Made by a program: the position numbers and the translations under genes. The notes beneath the pieces are model-generated. The model made no database searches. It had not been told where the DNA came from and saw only the letters and a list, made by a program, of their open reading frames with translations. A stretch of 64,000 nucleotides of DNA from Haliclystus octoradiatus (lineage: Eukaryota > Cnidaria > Staurozoa > Stauromedusae > Haliclystidae), in assembly GCA_916610825.1 (NCBI GenBank), contig OU744453.1, positions 16,557,807 through 16,621,806 on the forward strand, read 5' to 3'. Positions 58,860 to 64,000 of this stretch are shown here, piece by piece (position 1 is the first letter of the stretch; every line of letters starts with the position of its first letter).

Positions 58860-60810
58860 TGCTGAAAAATAAACGACATAACTATCACAAAGTATTTGTT
58901 AGAACCAATGATGCTAATTATTTTGAATTGCATAAACAAGCAAGAAATTAATTCATTAAATATTTTAAATTATGTAAAAATAACTACTACTGTAAAAAGA
59001 TTGTAAATAATTTAAATAAATCTAACCCTGTAGAAATAACTAAACTGAACATAGATGATCAATTAGTTACTGATAAATCAATAATCGACTTTAAATTCAA
59101 TTCTTATTTTCTAGATATAGCTAAAGATTTAGCAGACGCCATTGTAGGTAAAAATCCAATCCCTTTTGCCAATAATTATATCAATTCAATTTCAAATTCT
59201 AATCTTCTTTCAAATCAATTTAAATTTCAACCAATAAGTACTGCTGATACAAAAGCTCTCATTTATAAATTACGAAACAAACGCTCCATAGGTGTTGACA
59301 AAATTGAAACCAGGCTCCTAAAACTCACTGCGCATAGTATATCTCCAAGCCTTACAAAAATAATTACTTAATCTTTGAAAAATGAAAGTTCAGAAGAACA
59401 AATTATTATTAACCTATATCGATTCTTCCTATAATCTCTGAGATCTTTGATAGTATCCTAAATCGCAAACTTGTAGGTATAGCCAGCATAGACTTTGAAA
59501 AAAAAAATAATTTGATATTGTAGATATTTATATACTCCTAGATAAACTTATACTACATGGAAGCGATGTAAAGAGTATAAACTTCTTTAAATCTTATTTG
59601 ATAGGTAGAGCGCAAATGGTTACTGTAAGTAATAAAAATTCAGATATAGGTGTAATAAAACATGCTGTTCCCAAGTGTCAATCCTTCCCCTGCGGAAAAA
59701 TCCATGAGTTCATCAACCGTTCATGAACTTCATGAACAGTTCATGAACAGTCACAAAGAGTTCATGAACACTTCATGGACCGGTTCATGAAATGGTTCAT
59801 GAACCTGAAATTGACCAAAAGTTCATGAACAGTTCATGAACTTTTGGGCAATTTCATGTTCATGAACTCATGAACTTTTTTCACAGGGGTTGGGCCGCTT
59901 CTCTTTTTAATTTATACAAACGACGTTTGGGAAACTGTAAATAACTGCAAATTAAATCCTTATGCTGATAACACTTTTCTATACGTTGCCAATAAAGGTA
60001 TAACAGAACTGAAAACTACTAACACAGGATTTAAATAACATATGTATTTGGCTGTGTTCAAATAAATTGAGTTTGGATGTATATAAAACAAACCGTCTGT
60101 ATGGTCACAGGTACTAAACTAAATCTAAAAAATCAAAGCTCCGACGCAAATCTTTAATGTAACTGTGAATAATGACTATAATAATAATGTAACCCTTTTA
60201 AAATATCTAGGCGTTAATATTGATCAGTGCCTATCATTCGATGACCCAATCAATGCTATGACTAGCAAGATAAATACTGATCAGTGTATCAGTGATCAAT
60301 AGGCATCAGTGTATTGAAATACATTCGACGTTATATACCCCCAACACACAGCCTCCTTAGTTTGCAATTCATTTATTTTGCATCATTTTGATTACTGTGT
60401 TGTTGTATGAGGGAACAGCAAACAGCAACATCTTGATCGCATCCAGAGATTACAAAACAGAGGGATGAGAGCAGTTCTTCGTTGTAACTATCGCAATCCT
60501 GTCTCTGAGATGAGTAGTTGACTTGGTTGGCTTTCAATCAGAGGCAGAATAACATCGCACCAATTTATGATCACCCATAAAATTAAATTTAATCTTGCTC
60601 CTCCTCTGTTCTCCATTTTTTTTCAAACATCCAAATACCACCAGCACTCGATCCCATTCCCACGATGACATCTACATCCAGTCAAACCATCACTATGTAT
60701 TTCAATACGCTGGTGCTCACAAATGGAATGATCTAACGTCTGCTATAACGGGAGTCTCAAAAAGGATGGGTTTTAAATGTCTCTTCAAGAACCATATGAT
60801 GGAATGATAA
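58860..60810 (+). pseudogene. Decayed LINE reverse transcriptase
   Basis: Pieces of one reverse transcriptase run in order on the + strand with many stops. They are an N-terminal part (59070-59360: FNSYFLDIAKDLADAI, IYKLRNKRSIGVDKI), GPLLFLIYTNDV then NPYADNTFLYVANKG (59893-60000), a thumb (60380-60590: FDYCVVV, LDRIQRLQNRGMRAVLRC), and a C-terminal tail (60640-60800: HSHDDIYI, YAGAHKWNDLTSAITG). The Asp-Asp catalytic pair reads Ala-Asp-Asn, so it is inactive. A palindrome element interrupts it at 59687, and a (GAT)n tract follows its end. Confidence 0.85.
59687..59889. mobile_element. GTTCATGAAC element inserted in a LINE
   Basis: A 203-bp insertion with ends CCCCTGCGGAAAAA and TTTTTTCACAGGGG, flanked by TT on both sides. 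It falls between the VP..S and GPLLF parts of the reverse transcriptase, so the borders are fixed by the host sequence. The interior is a run of TTCATGAA palindromes. Confidence 0.85.
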
Positions 60811-60938
60811 AACTTTATTTAGCTCTCTATTTTTTATTTTGTAAATACTAAATACTTCTTATCTTTTGTTAATGTTTTATTTCCTACTTATATATATGTA
60901 TGTTGTAATGTATAGCCTAATCAATCCTTGAAAACAAG

Positions 60939-60942
<4 letters not shown>

Positions 60943-61014
<72 letters not shown>
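60943..61014. repeat. (GAT)n microsatellite at the LINE 3' end
   Basis: About 24 GAT units directly after the LINE 3' region, likely grown from its simple-repeat tail. Confidence 0.9.
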
Positions 61015-61017
61015 CTT

Positions 61018-61530
61018 GTTCGAATGTTAGCTTTAATGAACTCATTTAAAATGATAGCTTCATTGTAATCTTCATTGTTTGAATGTTAGCTTTAATGACC
61101 TCATTAAAGTTAGCTTCATTGTTAGCTTCATTGTTTGAATGTTAGCTTTAACGAGGTGATTAAAGTTAGCTTCATTGTTAGCTTCATTGTTTGAAAGTTA
61201 TCTGTAACGAGGTCATTAAAGTTAGCTTCATTGTTAGCTTCATTGTTTAAACGTTAGCTTTAATGAGGTCATTAAAGCTAGCTTCATTGTTAGCTTGATT
61301 GTTCGAGTTTGTAAAATGCCCATTGTCACAGAAATCTCATTAAAGTTAGCTTCATTGTTAGCTTTAACGAGGTCATTAAAATTAGCTTCATTGTTAGCTT
61401 CATTGTTCGAATTTGTAAAGAGCGCATTGTCCCAGAACTCTCATTAAAGTTAGCTTCATTGTTAGTTTTAACGAGGTCATTAAAGTTAGCTTCATTGCTA
61501 GCGTCATTGTTCTAATTTGTAAGGAGCCCA
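61018..61530. repeat. GTTAGCTTCATT minisatellite
   Basis: Tandem, partly higher-order repeats of GTTAGCTTCATTGTTAGC, GTTAGCTTTAA and GAGGTCATTAAA. Confidence 0.9.
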
Positions 61531-61915
61531 TTGTCCCAGAACTCTCCTTTTCCTACTACTGTCAGAAACATTCCCATTTGCATCTTCGTCATGAGAATAA
61601 TGCATTTAATTTTCCTAATGGACTGTGGTTTCAGGTAGACTAAATTGCTTGCTTGCTTTGGAAAATACTCGGCCCATATGGAATTTTACGACATGTTTGT
61701 AATATGAATTTGCCTTCTGAGATATTGATGGACAGTCACGAATACCACTTGTTACGATGAAGTCAGATTCATTTCCATGCATAACGCTATAGTGACTGCA
61801 TTATTCTTTCAAAGAACGGGTTACAAAATAAATACAGCGCTTACATTTCCACCATAAAGTACTATAGAAGGACATTAGTCTGATATTTCATATAATAAAC
61901 AATCAAATTCATACT

Positions 61916-62215
61916 TTAGAAATCATCAACTTTGGCAGAATGACCATAAAAAATTTTCATATGATGAAAAAGATACAGAAAATTTATTTTTATTAATGCC
62001 AAATGCAACCAAAAAAGATTATCGAAAATAATTTCATATGCTAAATTTCTTTCGCACCATGAAAAACTTGCAGAGGCGTCAAAAGGATACCTGGAAAAAA
62101 AATTCTGACTAAGCATACCCCAAAAAATATTTTATGGATATTGAAAAAGGTACCCTTTAATATTTGAACGTCCCCGTATAACCAAAGTATGGAAGTTACC
62201 CTTTAAATAAAATTA
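61916..62215 (-). repeat. Dispersed repeat, copy 2
   Basis: The reverse complement of this stretch matches 26225-26650 (ATACGGGGACGTTCAAATAT, TCCTTTTGACGC). Class unknown. Confidence 0.6.
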
Positions 62216-63330
62216 TTAATAAAATAACCCATGAAATTCATACTTTAGAAATCAAAAACCATAATGCGTGACTGACAAAGTGATGTCGATAATCATGCTA
62301 GCTAAATACGTTTCACCTTTATTTTATTTTAAACGTCCAATTACGTGCCAAATAATGTCATTTCGTTGCCAGAGTTCAAGGGGACGAACATGGAAGTTAG
62401 ATTTTGATCCTGTATCAAGGTCTGCGCGCAGCCTACTCTCCTACATCGATTCAGGAATACACATCATCGCCATGTCAAAACACATCATCGCCATGTCAAA
62501 CTATACCTTGTAGACTAGTCATCTCTTGTGTTGTGCGATAAACAAGGAAAGAATATATTAGCAATGTTTTGGTAATATTATTTGAAGGTAAAAAATCTCA
62601 TTAGTAAAGGTAGGATATTATGATTCGCATGACGATGAATTGCTACTATCATGAAATCTTATATTTTTCTTCGATTGCCTTCTATCTGTCTAATTGATTC
62701 TCGAATTGTATAACATTCATGTTTAAAATATCTGACAATAGCAGTGCATCTTTTAAGACAATTACCTTTCTATAATTCGTTCGTTTTTCAACATTCTCCT
62801 TGCATCTTTTCGTTCCAGAAATTATCTCAAATAGCTTCGAATCATATATATGCTCTTTACGCATCAGTTGTGTTGCATTAATTGGAATTAAAAAAATCAC
62901 ATTATACAGTATACACGCTTCGATGCTCTATTAAATGTTACACTGCTTTAATAGTAGACATCATATAAGAATTGTCCTATTGTAAACGCATCGTAATCTG
63001 AGAATACTGTTTTGTACGAAATATTTTCCGTTTGTTCTATATCAGTGGTGTATGTCGGCCCATTGTAGTTATTCGCACATTTTTTATTTAAAATATTCTG
63101 AAGAATACACTGACACAAATCTTCATCTCTTCCAAAAAGTAGAATTTTCTTTCAATAACGCTTGCAATAATTATTTGATTATTTTTTATTCTCGAAGAAT
63201 TATAAGAAGATGAAACATTTCCAACCATAATAATTAAATCAATTTTCTAGGAATCTCCGATTTAAAAATATGCTTAAAATTCCTACTTCTCAAATGATAT
63301 CCTAAAAGCATTCAAAATACCTTTATGTTC
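62216..63330. other. Non-coding stretch
   Basis: AT-rich with a short direct repeat (ACATCATCGCCATGTCAAA) at 62462-62499. No gene recognised. Confidence 0.4.
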
Positions 63331-63334
63331 CAAG

Positions 63335-63427
63335 GGTTCCGTACTTGGACCCGTATTATTTTTAATCTACATAAATGATATTGTTGACTGCATTGAAGGA
63401 ATCACTGGCATCAAATTTATTTTATAA
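63335..63427 (+). pseudogene. LINE reverse transcriptase fragment
   Basis: A 30-codon frame reads KGSVLGPVLFLIYINDIVD, then CIEGITGIKFIL before a stop, the conserved motif just before the catalytic Asp pair in Jockey/CR1-type enzymes. No flanking domain is seen. Confidence 0.75.
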
Positions 63428-64000
63428 CACTTGTGCATGGAGTCAAATTTTCAAGGTCTGAATCCAAATACGTTCTTAAACCCTGTTTGAATTGCACAAA
63501 ATTTTCCTTGCAGCAAATTTTTCACCGGTAAAAGTTGACACATATACGTATGACCTAAGAATTACGCATGATCTGCCATGACAATTCAGTTTAAGTACTC
63601 ATTAAAATGATTCATCTTTATTGCCAATCAATGGAGTCACTTTTTCATTTTCCATTTCAAAATTAGTGCTTATCACAAACCTTTGCAACATGAAAGTAAC
63701 ATCGATTTCCCAGCGATTTCAAGTATCTAAAGATTCTCAGAAAAGCCCATATTTGCAGAAAGATATTTCACTATTAGAACATGTCCCGCCTTTGTTCACA
63801 AAATAAATTTGAATTCAGAATTTTGCCTCTAAAATTTTGTTTTTCCAAAATTGATGCCTCAAATATTTTATTCAGGCAATGTATACCCCAATTATATAGT
63901 TTAGCGAAATATATTTGAAAATTGATTACAATTTCGTGAGTTTACATCGATATCCTTATTTTTTGCATATTAAAAAACAATACCCCAAATATTTCGAAAA
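63428..64000. other. Non-coding window end
   Basis: AT-rich sequence. The frame at 63621-63806 has no recognised family. Confidence 0.35.

Overview
This is a piece of an AT-rich animal nuclear genome, probably a marine invertebrate. The evidence is spliced genes, tRNA-derived SINEs, and a broad set of metazoan transposons: a CR1/Jockey-group LINE, a DIRS-type tyrosine-recombinase element, a Penelope-like element, Merlin, and many small terminal-inverted-repeat (TIR) elements. The species cannot be fixed from the sequence. There are no operons or bacterial signals.

Two host genes are supported by reading frame plus splice phase. On the + strand, 3021-13359 carries the central and C-terminal exons of SHQ1, the H/ACA snoRNP assembly chaperone; its N-terminal CS domain is not seen here. 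One of its introns (5780-6987) has AT-AC ends and U12-type donor and branch signals. On the - strand, 28344-22743 is a two-exon gene for a 647-residue type II membrane protein of the DUF229 family. Its 3.7 kb intron holds a Penelope fragment and a hammerhead-like ribozyme motif, both in the sense direction. A third, broken coding region of unknown family lies at 57922-58580 (-).

The rest is mostly mobile DNA, often nested. 0.4-15 kb: palindrome-rich small elements, tRNA-SINEs and hammerhead-bearing snap-back repeats in and after SHQ1. 15.9-17.6 kb: two tandem copies of one TIR element. 17.7-22.3 kb: a decayed DIRS element interrupted by a MITE. 28.5-29.2 kb: a TGATCA-rich TIR element. 31-35 kb: a LINE with both ORFs open, inserted into a 275-bp tandem repeat. 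35.7-37.0 kb: a TIR element splitting a tRNA-like sequence. 37.3-44.0 kb: a giant palindromic Merlin transposon with one open transposase, a decayed inverted second copy, and 203-bp satellite arrays in both arms. 44.0-45.7 kb and 46.9-52.2 kb: two more long-TIR elements. 54.5-56.5 kb: TTCATGAA-based tandem arrays. 58.9-60.8 kb: a decayed LINE with another palindrome element inserted in its reverse transcriptase and a (GAT)n tail.

The strongest leads are the palindromic Merlin element with internal satellites, a family of hammerhead-like motifs with compensatory stem I changes, the AT-AC intron in SHQ1, and the family of elements built from GTTCATGAAC palindromes.
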